Below are positions 7,901 through 14,037 of a stretch of DNA of 16,115 bases, in pieces. The translations under genes and the position numbers were made by a program. The notes under the pieces are model-generated. The model saw nothing but the letters and a program-made list of their open reading frames with translations, had not been told where the DNA came from and ran no database searches. Positions within the stretch are counted from its first letter, which is position 1; every line of letters starts with the position of its first letter. Location: NCBI GenBank assembly GCA_002428045.1, contig DIZZ01000083.1, positions 13,895 to 30,009 on the forward strand. The letters are read 5' to 3'. Origin of the DNA: Verrucomicrobia bacterium UBA6015. GTDB lineage: Bacteria; Verrucomicrobiota; Kiritimatiellia; UBA8416.

Positions 7901-8137
7901 CCGTGGTGGAACCCAGCCGTGGAGGATCAGGCCACCGACCGGACGCACCGCATCGGCCAGTTGCGCACGGTCTACAACATCAAGCTGGTGACCGAGAATT
8001 CGATCGAGCAGAAGGTGATCGCCCTGCAGCAGCGCAAGCGTGAACTGATCAGCGCCACCATCGGTACCCCCACGACGATCGAACAGTCCCTGACCTGGGA
8101 GGATGTAAGCGAACTATTGCGTCTGCCCGACGAGTAA
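4934..8137 (+). CDS. SNF2-family helicase-like ATPase with N-terminal SWIM zinc finger
   Basis: A 1067-residue protein. A SWIM finger of the form CxCx9CxH lies at C77, C79, C89 and H91 (NCPCYQNLRFNTVCQHV). A long middle region of about 500 residues carries no motif I recognise. The SNF2 ATPase follows: QRLRPYQREGVNWL, Walker A DEMGLGKT at 623-630, DEAQH at 721-725, LTGTPIENS, and in the helicase C lobe VFSQF, SLKAGGSGLNLT and ATDRTHRIGQ at 1000-1009. This is the usual bacterial SWIM-SNF2 architecture; such proteins translocate on duplex DNA and remodel protein-DNA or RNA polymerase complexes. The biological role of this group is largely unknown. ATG 4934 is used; ATG 4961 (MAVYLSKQTLRGW) is an in-frame alternative and neither has an ideal ribosome site. 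It appears to be a single-gene unit. Confidence 0.93.
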   Translation: MPLRVSCLAMAVYLSKQTLRGWAGTGTWREAECVFQSGGVRDLQIDGQHIRATVTVAGHPVHTRFELHDDGSVISNCPCYQNLRFNTVCQHVVAAGMALAEQTEDPRLERRKRILARLHSETQTGRHPVPRREPPDTPGTTRASLRLRLPETWQEDWHANSITVTCQVFVDGKKHAPDRIAPDRRLAFSEHDRYLLYVIEDFAGQATCPATITLDAGQFAQLLTESQGGMLWISGAADPILVSGEPVISVLRLSLDPHSGEMLVMHHPEPDGDIVYATARHGWLYTGQALHPLEAILPFGLRAAYHAILRIERPRLFYTLYRVIPPLEDHVVIENTIPSDRFAIQTGSPAFDIHIQGTSEKATAALLANYGTIRFDTATAPAPEDVVPIPDQPLGYLTRHAQAETEARARFLAAFGEDRIEDDGKIILNGSAAVIHVMADIAPAFEKLGWHTRFGEGIASFTQQALWVHPCITINRLDADTGRLDLQYADEHEVQVHPDTIESAIRTGQAMINDKERTLLLDVTGLNALAAALAECVEQRDGVSCVPRIHAGFIQGIVTGYPGARLYAPEDWIDHARAQQDKTDLPAAPVPEPLAQRLRPYQREGVNWLCFLDHAGYCGILADEMGLGKTVQALAWLDIRRRAATPPSPAIVVCPTSLLQNWAREVERFVPGLSCIIITGSDRQRLHERISHHDVIITSYALLRRDITRYDAITFSAIILDEAQHIKNRSTQNAVAAKRLKGQRRLVLTGTPIENSVNDLWSIMDFLMPGYMGTSTSFRIRFEQPIAAGSLNAERALRRLRLKMHPFMLRRLKSEVAADLPEKVTRIADCPMLPAQRRLYRQLLARYNENLSTLVDEKGFERSRFSVFSALLRLRQCCCHPALLRKAEEDTSEMGSGKMDLFFELLDEAMDGGHRVLVFSQFVQMLHILRDALRKRDIPFAYLDGATRDRMAQVDAFNNNPAIPVFLVSLKAGGSGLNLTGANVVIHYDPWWNPAVEDQATDRTHRIGQLRTVYNIKLVTENSIEQKVIALQQRKRELISATIGTPTTIEQSLTWEDVSELLRLPDE

Positions 8138-8147
8138 AAGGGTGAGG

Positions 8148-8615
8148 TTACATGCAGGATGGCGGGACATCCAGGATCTCGACCAGATCCTGTGGGGAAA
8201 GACGGAACGAGGAGCCTTTGCCTTCGTAAAACCCGTGTTCCCGGATCATATGAATATGCAGGTCGGTGTAGGTGATGGAGCGTTTCAGCATACGGTTGTG
8301 CACCTGGATGAACGTTTTCTGGACGGTGCCGTCCTCATAGGGGCACGGCAGCAGGCCTCGCACGCTATCCACCCGGACGTCGTAGCGATCTTCGATCGTG
8401 ATCGATTCGCCAAGCCCCTCGACCCCGGAATCCCGCAGTTCCTGCATCCGCTCGGCAATCGCCTTGTGCGATGTGCCCAGGCGGATGACCTCGCCCTCAT
8501 CCTCGATCAGGATATCCACCAGGTTGCGCTTATCCTCACCCAGCAACCCCTTGAGCGTGATGCATCCCGGACGCATGTTGTGCTGGACCTTGTCCATTTC
8601 CACTGTTTGTTTCAT
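8148..8615 (-). CDS. Conserved-looking hypothetical protein, last gene of the nqr operon
   Basis: I do not recognise this 155-residue protein. It is soluble and charged, without a signal peptide or membrane segment. It has two cysteines near the N-terminus and middle (RPGCITLKG, LLPCPYEDG) and one near the C-terminus. The C-terminal half reads like a compact alpha/beta domain (FIQVHNRMLKRSITYTDLHIHMIREHGFYEG). The ATG at 8613-8615 has AGGAG (complement of 8622-8626) with 6 nt spacing, so the gene looks genuine. It starts 34 nt after the nqrF stop with no terminator between them and is probably cotranscribed. An Nqr-related role such as regulation or maturation is possible but unsupported by motifs. 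Its end lies 10 nt from the convergent SNF2 gene. Confidence 0.75.
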   Translation of the reverse strand: MKQTVEMDKVQHNMRPGCITLKGLLGEDKRNLVDILIEDEGEVIRLGTSHKAIAERMQELRDSGVEGLGESITIEDRYDVRVDSVRGLLPCPYEDGTVQKTFIQVHNRMLKRSITYTDLHIHMIREHGFYEGKGSSFRLSPQDLVEILDVPPSCM

Positions 8616-8649
8616 GGCTGGCTCCTATTTGCTGTTGCCTTGGTCACGA

Positions 8650-9756
8650 TCAAGAGAATTTGTCGTAGAAGATGTTCGCTTCAGGCATGCCATGCTTCTT
8701 GAGGACAACGATACAGGCGTCGATCATGAAGGGGCTGCCGCAAAGATAGGCCTCGGCATTGGAGAGATCCTCCGTGTGACAGTCAACAATATTCGTGATC
8801 AGGCCGGTCTCCCCTTCCCATTTGTCCTCGGCGTCGGGTGCCGACAAGGCCGGAATGAACGTGAAAGACGGCATATCACGTTCCAACTGTTTCATCTCGT
8901 CAAGCAGGAACAGGTCACGCTTGGATTTGGCCCCAAAGAAATAGGTCGCCTTGCGGTTGATCCCCTTCTCGCGCATATCGTAAAGAATCGATTTCAGCGG
9001 GGCCATGCCCGATCCACCCGCGATGCAGATCATGTGCCGGTCGTTTTCCGAGCGGTGGAATTCTCCGTACGGCCCGTTGACCGTCATCTTGTCGCCGACC
9101 TTCAGATACTTGTGTACGTACGTTGTGCAGATACCATCGGGCACAAGGCGGATTTCCATCTCGATCGTATTCTTGCTTGATGGCACCGAGGACATAGAAT
9201 AGGCTCGGTAGACGGGCTCATCGGTCCGTTCGTAAACCGGCGTCTCGATCTGGACGAACTGCCCCGCCTTGTAGTCCATGGAATTCGGATCGTCAAGCTT
9301 CAAGGTCAGTTGCTTGATATCGTGGGTCAGGTTCACAAGCCCGACCACCGTGGTTCGGAATTCGCGAACATACAGCAGCGCTGGATCGATCTCGACCTGT
9401 AGATCGCCCTTGACCTTGAGCTGGCAGGAAAGGCGGACATGGTCCGCTTTCTCGGCCTCCGAGAGCCATGGCAACTCGGTTGGCATGATCTCGCCTGCTC
9501 CGGATTTGACCTTGCATTTGCACAGGCCGCAGGAGCCACGCCCGCCGCAGGCCGAGGGGATGAACACGTTGGCCTCTTTCAAGGTGGTCAGCAGCGGCTT
9601 TCCACCGCGGGCATCGATTTTCTTGTCCCCGTCGTTGATCGAAATGCTGACCTCACCGTAGTTACCGATCGTGGATTCGGCGATGACCATGATGATGGCA
9701 AGCACCGCCGAGATCGCGCACATGGCGCCAATGCTGATGACCAGAGCTAATAACAC
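8650..9756 (-). CDS. nqrF: Na+-translocating NADH:quinone reductase subunit F
   Basis: The NADH-oxidising entry subunit of the Na+-NQR complex, 368 residues. One N-terminal membrane helix spans about residues 3-26. A 2Fe-2S ferredoxin domain follows with ligands C70, C76, C79 and C111 (SACGGRGSCGLCKCKV and RLSCQL), the same numbering as the well-studied Vibrio protein. The FAD-binding motif RAYSMSS is near 182-188 and the NADH-binding motif GGSGMAP near 246-252. The C-terminus is NIFYDKFS. The start is a GTG (complement of 9754-9756) with AAGGAG at 9764-9769, 7 nt upstream. At about 368 residues it is shorter than the roughly 408 of gammaproteobacterial NqrF. An NqrF rather than an RnfB/RnfC at this position identifies the operon as Nqr, not Rnf. 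Confidence 0.96.
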   Translation of the reverse strand: MLLALVISIGAMCAISAVLAIIMVIAESTIGNYGEVSISINDGDKKIDARGGKPLLTTLKEANVFIPSACGGRGSCGLCKCKVKSGAGEIMPTELPWLSEAEKADHVRLSCQLKVKGDLQVEIDPALLYVREFRTTVVGLVNLTHDIKQLTLKLDDPNSMDYKAGQFVQIETPVYERTDEPVYRAYSMSSVPSSKNTIEMEIRLVPDGICTTYVHKYLKVGDKMTVNGPYGEFHRSENDRHMICIAGGSGMAPLKSILYDMREKGINRKATYFFGAKSKRDLFLLDEMKQLERDMPSFTFIPALSAPDAEDKWEGETGLITNIVDCHTEDLSNAEAYLCGSPFMIDACIVVLKKHGMPEANIFYDKFS

Positions 9757-9772
9757 GACAGTACTCCTTACC

Positions 9773-10363
9773 CTAGATATTGATCATGCCCGAGAAGCCC
9801 ATGAATGCCAGTGCCATGATACCGGCGATAATCAGCGTAATGCCGGGCCCCTCAAGACCTTTGGGCACCTTGGAACGTTTCATATTCTGCCGGATGCCAG
9901 CCATCGCCAGAATCGCCAACATCCAGCCAATACCACTGCCGAAACCGTAAATGAATGACTCTGCAAATGTGTAATCCCGGATGAGCATGAAGAGACAGAC
10001 ACCGAGAATGGCGCAGTTCACCGTGATCAGCGGCAGGAAAATGCCCAGTGCGTTGTACAGCGGCTCCGACACTCGCTCGATGATCATCTCCACGACTTGC
10101 ACAAAAGCAGCGATCACAATAATAAACACGATGAACCGGAAATGCCCCAGATGCATGGGTATCAGCACATAATAGTACACCAGCCAGTTCAGCGCCGAGG
10201 TGAACGCCATCGTGAAGACCACGGCGGCACCCAGGCCAATCGAGGTCTTCACCTCGCGTGAAACCCCGAGGAATGAACACATCCCGAGATAGTTGGTCAG
10301 CAGGATGTTATTCGTGAAAATCGCGGCAAAGAAAATCGCCGTCAATCCTGTAAAGGCCTCCAT
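9773..10363 (-). CDS. nqrE: Na+-translocating NADH:quinone reductase subunit E
   Basis: A 196-residue integral membrane subunit with about six hydrophobic helices and the family signature NNILLTNYLGMCSFLGVS. C29 in that segment and C117 (ITVNCAILGVC) are the expected ligands, shared with NqrD, of the iron centre buried in the membrane. The start ATG shares a base with the nqrD stop (TAATG), which indicates translational coupling. GGAGGT (upstream, inside the end of nqrD) lies 5 nt before it. It ends 16 nt before the nqrF start. The protein is related to RnfA, but the neighbouring nqrF decides the assignment. Confidence 0.95.
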   Translation of the reverse strand: MEAFTGLTAIFFAAIFTNNILLTNYLGMCSFLGVSREVKTSIGLGAAVVFTMAFTSALNWLVYYYVLIPMHLGHFRFIVFIIVIAAFVQVVEMIIERVSEPLYNALGIFLPLITVNCAILGVCLFMLIRDYTFAESFIYGFGSGIGWMLAILAMAGIRQNMKRSKVPKGLEGPGITLIIAGIMALAFMGFSGMINI

Positions 10364-10980
10364 TACTTACCTCCCGTTTCATCCGTCACGATATAGGTCT
10401 TGATAATCCAGATCAGCCCGGCCAGCGCAAAGAACGCCCCCGGGGCCATCACCATGATCGACCAGTTGACCCACCAGGAACTGAAACCGGGCACGGCATG
10501 CCCCCAAATCGTGGCCGACCCGGTCAGCTCGCGGAAAAACGCAATGATCATCAATATGTACGAATACCCCACACCGGCGGCCACCCCGTCAATGAGTGAA
10601 GGCAGCGGCGGATTGTTCAGCGCGTAGGCTTCCGCGCGGCCCATGACGATGCAGTTAGTGATAATCAGGCCGACGTACGGCCCGAGCTGCCTTGAAATTG
10701 TGGGGAGCGTGGCCTGGATCACCAGATCCACGATGATCACATAGGCCGCAATGATCAACGTTTCTACCATCATCCGGATCGAACCGGGAATCTGCCGGCG
10801 CAGCAGCGAGACCGTGAAACTTGAGCAGGCAGTGGCGAAGATCAGGCCGAGACACATCACCACGGTGTTCTCGAGCACATTCGTGACGGCCAGCGTCGAG
10901 CAGATGCCCAGCACCTGAACAAAGACAGGGTTGTCCCTTCCGATACTGGCCAGAAACTGTTTTTTTATTTTGCCTGGCAT
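10363..10980 (-). CDS. nqrD: Na+-translocating NADH:quinone reductase subunit D
   Basis: A 205-residue integral membrane subunit. The family motifs are NPVFVQVLGICSTLAVTN and PYVGLIITNCIVMGRAEAYA. The cysteines they contain, C27 and C110, are the partners of C29 and C117 of NqrE in holding the membrane iron centre. The ATG (complement of 10978-10980) is preceded by a purine-rich GAGGAAAGGG. It lies 17 nt after the nqrC stop and overlaps the nqrE start by one base. NqrD is homologous to RnfE, and its operon place between nqrC and nqrE fits the standard order. Confidence 0.95.
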   Translation of the reverse strand: MPGKIKKQFLASIGRDNPVFVQVLGICSTLAVTNVLENTVVMCLGLIFATACSSFTVSLLRRQIPGSIRMMVETLIIAAYVIIVDLVIQATLPTISRQLGPYVGLIITNCIVMGRAEAYALNNPPLPSLIDGVAAGVGYSYILMIIAFFRELTGSATIWGHAVPGFSSWWVNWSIMVMAPGAFFALAGLIWIIKTYIVTDETGGK

Positions 10981-10997
10981 GGTGCCCTTTCCTCAAT

Positions 10998-11612
10998 TCA
11001 ACGGGCGGCATTCAGTGCCTTGGCCCGCTCGATGCTTTTGTTCATGATGTCCTTAACGGCTGACGCCGTGATCGTGGCCCCGGTAATCTGGTCAAACGCG
11101 CCAGCATCGCGAGTTCCCTTGGTTTTGTCCTGCGGTTCTGGGCGAAGCTCGTTAAAGGGACCGGTTTTCCCGGCAAACTGGTGCCGGAACCAAGGCTCGT
11201 CAATACGCGCACCCAGACCGGGGGTCTCCACATGATCCTGGAAGGTAACCCCCTCGATCACTGCGGTCTTTCGGTTGAATCCGACATAGGCGGTAATCGA
11301 TCCCCACAACCCGGGCCCCTGCTGGATCAGCACCAGCCGGGAAACCCCATCGCCCCCGTTGACAAGATAATAAGGACCGTCAGCCGCATTTGTCACCACG
11401 GTTACATTGGCATCGTACCAAGCCGCCAGATCGCCCGAAAGCACTGTGGCGGACGCATCACAGACCGCCTGCTTCTGGAACAGCGTTTTGTTACGATCCA
11501 CGGACGGCCGGGTCACAATATCCACCAGGCCGACCAGTGAAATGCAAACAAACGTGACCGCCGTCATGAACACGACGGGAGTTGCCTTTTCCTTAATCCA
11601 TTGAGGGTTCAC
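10998..11612 (-). CDS. nqrC: Na+-translocating NADH:quinone reductase subunit C (covalent FMN)
   Basis: A 204-residue periplasm-facing flavin subunit. One N-terminal membrane helix spans about residues 12-33, followed by a soluble FMN-binding domain. The attachment motif is DQITGATITAS, with T180 the residue that takes FMN as a phosphoester in this family. The motif ETPGLGARI (about 129-137) is also typical. The domain is shorter than the roughly 255 residues of gammaproteobacterial NqrC. The start is a GTG whose first G is the last base of the nqrB stop (TAGTG), so translation is probably coupled. FMN attachment would need an ApbE flavin transferase, which is not encoded in this window. Confidence 0.93.
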   Translation of the reverse strand: MNPQWIKEKATPVVFMTAVTFVCISLVGLVDIVTRPSVDRNKTLFQKQAVCDASATVLSGDLAAWYDANVTVVTNAADGPYYLVNGGDGVSRLVLIQQGPGLWGSITAYVGFNRKTAVIEGVTFQDHVETPGLGARIDEPWFRHQFAGKTGPFNELRPEPQDKTKGTRDAGAFDQITGATITASAVKDIMNKSIERAKALNAAR

Positions 11613-12646
11613 TAGCTATTTCTCTTTTCCTTAATGCTTTTGACGGCAATGTCCGTGATGGGTGCAAACATATTGGCAAATAGAACCGCAAACATCGAGC
11701 CTGCAGGCCAGACGGTGAACAGGCCGATCAGCGAGGAGAGCACCCCGATCTCGAACCCGTAAATCCAGCGGGCCTCATCGGTTTTGGGTGCCGACACGGG
11801 GTCGGTTGCATAGAAGAAGGCGGCAAAGAGCAGGCTGCCTGCGCATCCCGCCGTGAACGTGTACCGCAGTGCCCGTACAGCCCGGGCAGCCATGTCCATG
11901 CCTTCCGGCGCATTGGCCGTGTAGGCCATGCCAAAGAATGTCATCAGGAAATGGGTGAGTACAAAACCGAGGATCACCATCAGCGGCAAGCGCCAGTTGG
12001 CGGCCTTGGTCTTCAGCAGGTAAAGCCCACCGGCAAGCACCAGGATCGCGCTGGTTCCGCCGATGACGCCGGCGATGTTGCCGATGACCAGCTTATCGAA
12101 GGAGAACATGCTTGCATCCAGCCCGGCCGAGGCCAGTTGCTCCCCGGTATATTTCATCCAAGTCCCCGGGGTGGCCTTGGTGACGGCATCGGCTGCCGTG
12201 TTGGCGTAATGCAGCAGCCCGCCCAGCAGTCCGTCAAACGGATGCGTCCAGCAGCGCGCCGTCATGTAGTCGCCAAAGCTAATATAAATGAAGGCCCGCC
12301 CCGTCAGCGCCGGGTTGAACGGATTCTTCCCAAATCCGCCAAACACCATTTTACCGAACACCACGCCGAACGCGGCCCCCACGGCGACCATCCACAGCGG
12401 CAGCATCGGCGGCAGGGATAGAGCAAAGAGCGTACCGGTCACAAAGACGGCCGAGGTCACGGGCTGGTTCTCGCGACGCGTGAAGGAATATTCGCAACAA
12501 AAGGCAACCAGGTTGGCAACGGCTACCACAAGCAACGAGCGCCAGCCAAAGAAATAGACGCCGGAGGCGATGATAGGCACCAGCGCATAAAGCACACGCT
12601 GCATGGGCAACTGCCAGTTAATCAGCTTTTTCGGTTTTCCGGACAC
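11612..12646 (-). CDS. nqrB: Na+-translocating NADH:quinone reductase subunit B (covalent FMN)
   Basis: A 344-residue membrane subunit with about ten hydrophobic segments. Family motifs are GKNPFNPALTGRAFIYISF (107-125), TKAT at 156-159 as the FMN-attachment site with T159 the acceptor, IAGVIGGTSAILVL (191-204) and ATDPVSAPKT (280-289). The last of these favours NqrB over RnfD. It is about 60-70 residues shorter than gammaproteobacterial NqrB and lacks most of the N-terminal extension. The acceptor motif is TKAT instead of the usual SGAT. The start is a GTG with AGGAGG (complement of 12654-12659) 7 nt away. It is the first gene of the operon; nqrA, which usually precedes it, is absent. Confidence 0.92.
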   Translation of the reverse strand: MSGKPKKLINWQLPMQRVLYALVPIIASGVYFFGWRSLLVVAVANLVAFCCEYSFTRRENQPVTSAVFVTGTLFALSLPPMLPLWMVAVGAAFGVVFGKMVFGGFGKNPFNPALTGRAFIYISFGDYMTARCWTHPFDGLLGGLLHYANTAADAVTKATPGTWMKYTGEQLASAGLDASMFSFDKLVIGNIAGVIGGTSAILVLAGGLYLLKTKAANWRLPLMVILGFVLTHFLMTFFGMAYTANAPEGMDMAARAVRALRYTFTAGCAGSLLFAAFFYATDPVSAPKTDEARWIYGFEIGVLSSLIGLFTVWPAGSMFAVLFANMFAPITDIAVKSIKEKRNS

Positions 12647-12694
12647 GTCCTTACCTCCTGCCTCCGCGACACGTTGCGACTACTAACGCGGCGG

Positions 12695-12723
12695 ATCATA
12701 CGACAAGCGAGTTGCCGATTCAA
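12695..12723 (-). promoter_or_regulatory. Sigma-70-type promoter of the nqr operon
   Basis: On the minus strand TTGAAT and TATGAT are separated by exactly 17 nt; the -10 matches consensus at five of six positions. Transcription would start near 12688, about 42 nt before the nqrB GTG. It lies in the 100-nt gap after the radical SAM gene, so the nqr genes probably form their own unit that begins with nqrB. Confidence 0.65.
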
Positions 12724-12746
12724 CATCAAACTTATGCGACGAAAAG

Positions 12747-13565
12747 TCAGCAGCCGGGTATTCTCAACGATGTTGCCGAGCGGACGGACAATCCCGCCAG
12801 ATGCTCCACATGTTCATCGTGACGTCGTCGTCCCTCAGGCCCGCGATGCTGCACAATGACCTCCGCCTTCGGCGTGAACAATGCAGCCAGCCGCTCCAGC
12901 GACTCGTCAGCAAGCGGTTCGGCATCAGCAAACGCCGGTGGCCGCACCACGGTATTCAATTGCACGGTGGCGGGTTGTAGATCGGCGACCAGCGCCGCGA
13001 TCCGCTCCACCTGCCATGGCACATCATTCACACCGCACACCAGCATGACCTCGACCCATAGACGCCCTTGGTATTGAGCACGGAATAGCCGTAGCCCCTG
13101 CATCACACCGGCAAAAGTCAGTCCAGGAACCGGATGATTGAGTGCCTCGAAGGAGGCCTCATCCCATGCCCCCAGCGATACCTTGACGATATCCGCCCGT
13201 GCCGCCGCCGACCGCACGCCGGGCTCCGTGAGCAGCGAACTGTTCGTCAGCAAGGCCACAGGGATCTTGCAGGACGCATGCACGGCATCGATAATCTCGC
13301 CAAAACCGGTATGCAGCGTCGGTTCCCCCGAGCCAGCCAGCGTAATCACATCCGCCACCCCATCCTCCGCCAACCACGCCCGCAGTTCGCCGATCACGGC
13401 GGACGTCGGAACATATTCCTGCCGCTGCCGCGTCAGGCAATCCGTCTTGCCCACCTCGCAGAAGACGCAATCGAAACTACACCGGCGGCCACCGGCTAAA
13501 TCGACCCCGAGGGAGCGGCCGAACCGGCGCGATGGCACAGGACCGAATAGATAGCGATAGGTCAT
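12747..13565 (-). CDS. Radical SAM protein, COG0731-like
   Basis: A 272-residue radical SAM enzyme. The 4Fe-4S cluster motif CSFDCVFC is at residues 29-36 (CxxxCxxC), preceded by the typical start YRYLFGPVPSRRFGRSLG and followed by LAGSGEPTLH. This subgroup (COG0731, relatives of wyosine synthetase) has no agreed function in bacteria. The frame is open further upstream to about 13670, but that extension crosses the ferredoxin terminator and has no homologous look, so ATG 13565 is chosen. No ribosome site precedes it: the T-run of the terminator ends only 10 nt away. Expression therefore depends on readthrough from the ferredoxin gene or on an undetected promoter. The neighbouring ferredoxin could be its electron donor (inference). 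Confidence 0.88.
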   Translation of the reverse strand: MTYRYLFGPVPSRRFGRSLGVDLAGGRRCSFDCVFCEVGKTDCLTRQRQEYVPTSAVIGELRAWLAEDGVADVITLAGSGEPTLHTGFGEIIDAVHASCKIPVALLTNSSLLTEPGVRSAAARADIVKVSLGAWDEASFEALNHPVPGLTFAGVMQGLRLFRAQYQGRLWVEVMLVCGVNDVPWQVERIAALVADLQPATVQLNTVVRPPAFADAEPLADESLERLAALFTPKAEVIVQHRGPEGRRRHDEHVEHLAGLSVRSATSLRIPGC

Positions 13566-13575
13566 GATGTCCAAC

Positions 13576-13609
13576 AAAAAAGAAGCCGCACGCCAACGGG
13601 CCGTGCGGC
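13576..13609 (-). terminator. Rho-independent terminator after the ferredoxin gene
   Basis: On the minus strand GCCGCACG, a 9-nt loop and CGTGCGGC form a perfect 8-bp GC-rich stem, followed by TTCTTTTTTG. It begins about 30 nt after the ferredoxin stop. The T-run ends 10 nt before the ATG of the radical SAM gene on the same strand. Confidence 0.85.
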
Positions 13610-13639
13610 ATTCCCATATCAACCGTTTTGAACGATTGT

Positions 13640-13810
13640 TTACTCGGCACTGATGGCATCGACCGGGCATTCATCGGCACAGGCACCGCAGTCGACGCAG
13701 GCATCCGCATCAATCACATACTGTGCATCACCCTCGCTGATCGCCTCTACCGGACATACCGGCTGACAGCTTCCGCACTTCGTGCAGGCATCCGAAATAA
13801 CATAGGCCAT
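13640..13810 (-). CDS. 2[4Fe-4S] ferredoxin
   Basis: A 56-residue clostridial-type bacterial ferredoxin. Two cluster-binding motifs are seen: CTKCGSCQPVCP with cysteines 9, 12, 15 and 19, and CVDCGACADECP with cysteines 38, 41, 44 and 48. All eight ligands are present. The ATG (complement of 13808-13810) has GGAGAA (complement of 13816-13821) 5 nt upstream, which rules out the longer in-frame start near 13849. It is a low-potential electron carrier for anaerobic metabolism and radical SAM enzymes. A strong terminator follows, so it is mostly transcribed alone. Confidence 0.95.
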   Translation of the reverse strand: MAYVISDACTKCGSCQPVCPVEAISEGDAQYVIDADACVDCGACADECPVDAISAE

Positions 13811-13852
13811 AACAGTTCTCCATCTTACATTGTTTGATAAACAAAACAAATC

Positions 13853-13877
13853 CCCGTTTAACGGGTCAACGACGGGT
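13853..13877. repeat. Small repeats in the ferredoxin leader region
   Basis: CCCGTT at 13853-13858 and AACGGG at 13860-13865 form an inverted repeat around one base. ACGGGT occurs at 13861-13866 and again at 13872-13877, a direct repeat with an 11-bp period, about one helical turn. They lie between the predicted ferredoxin promoter and its ATG. An operator is possible; no regulator is identified. Confidence 0.35.
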
Positions 13878-13879
13878 TA

Positions 13880-13909
13880 AGTATCGTGGATCGACACTGA
13901 TCAAGTCAA
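13880..13909 (-). promoter_or_regulatory. Candidate promoter of the ferredoxin gene
   Basis: On the minus strand TTGACT and GATACT are separated by 18 nt (five and four matches to consensus). Transcription would start near 13873, about 63 nt before the ATG. It is in the divergent gap between the ferredoxin and mevalonate kinase genes. Confidence 0.45.
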
Positions 13910-13932
13910 GTTCAAAACGGCAACGCCCGAGT

Positions 13933-13944
13933 CTATTTAAATAG
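13933..13944. promoter_or_regulatory. 12-bp palindrome CTATTTAAATAG in the divergent gap
   Basis: A perfect AT-rich palindrome about 95 nt upstream of the chosen mevalonate kinase start. TTCAAA at 13911-13916 and TATTTA at 13934-13939, inside the palindrome, are 17 nt apart and could be a weak promoter for the rightward genes. Nothing else recognisable was seen between 13945 and the ribosome site at 14026-14030. Confidence 0.3.
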
Positions 13945-14037
13945 CTTGATAGCGGAAGCGCGTTCTGTTTGAATCGCGTGGTTTACGTTTTGAACCATTG
14001 CAAGAATCAATCTTATTTATCGGTTGGAGAAACTTTA

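Noticed and set aside
8650..12646. Operon read as Rnf complex
   Set aside because: The subunits are homologous to Rnf, but the last subunit has the ferredoxin-FAD-NADH layout of NqrF, NqrB has the ATDPVSA motif, and no RnfB or RnfC is present.
13566..13670. N-terminal extension of the radical SAM protein up to 13670
   Set aside because: It would cross the ferredoxin terminator and overlap the ferredoxin gene; the family normally begins just before YRYLFGPVPSRR.
13969..14037. TTG 13969 as mevalonate kinase start
   Set aside because: The extra 23 residues have no counterpart in the family, and TTG 14038 has a well-placed GGAGA ribosome site.
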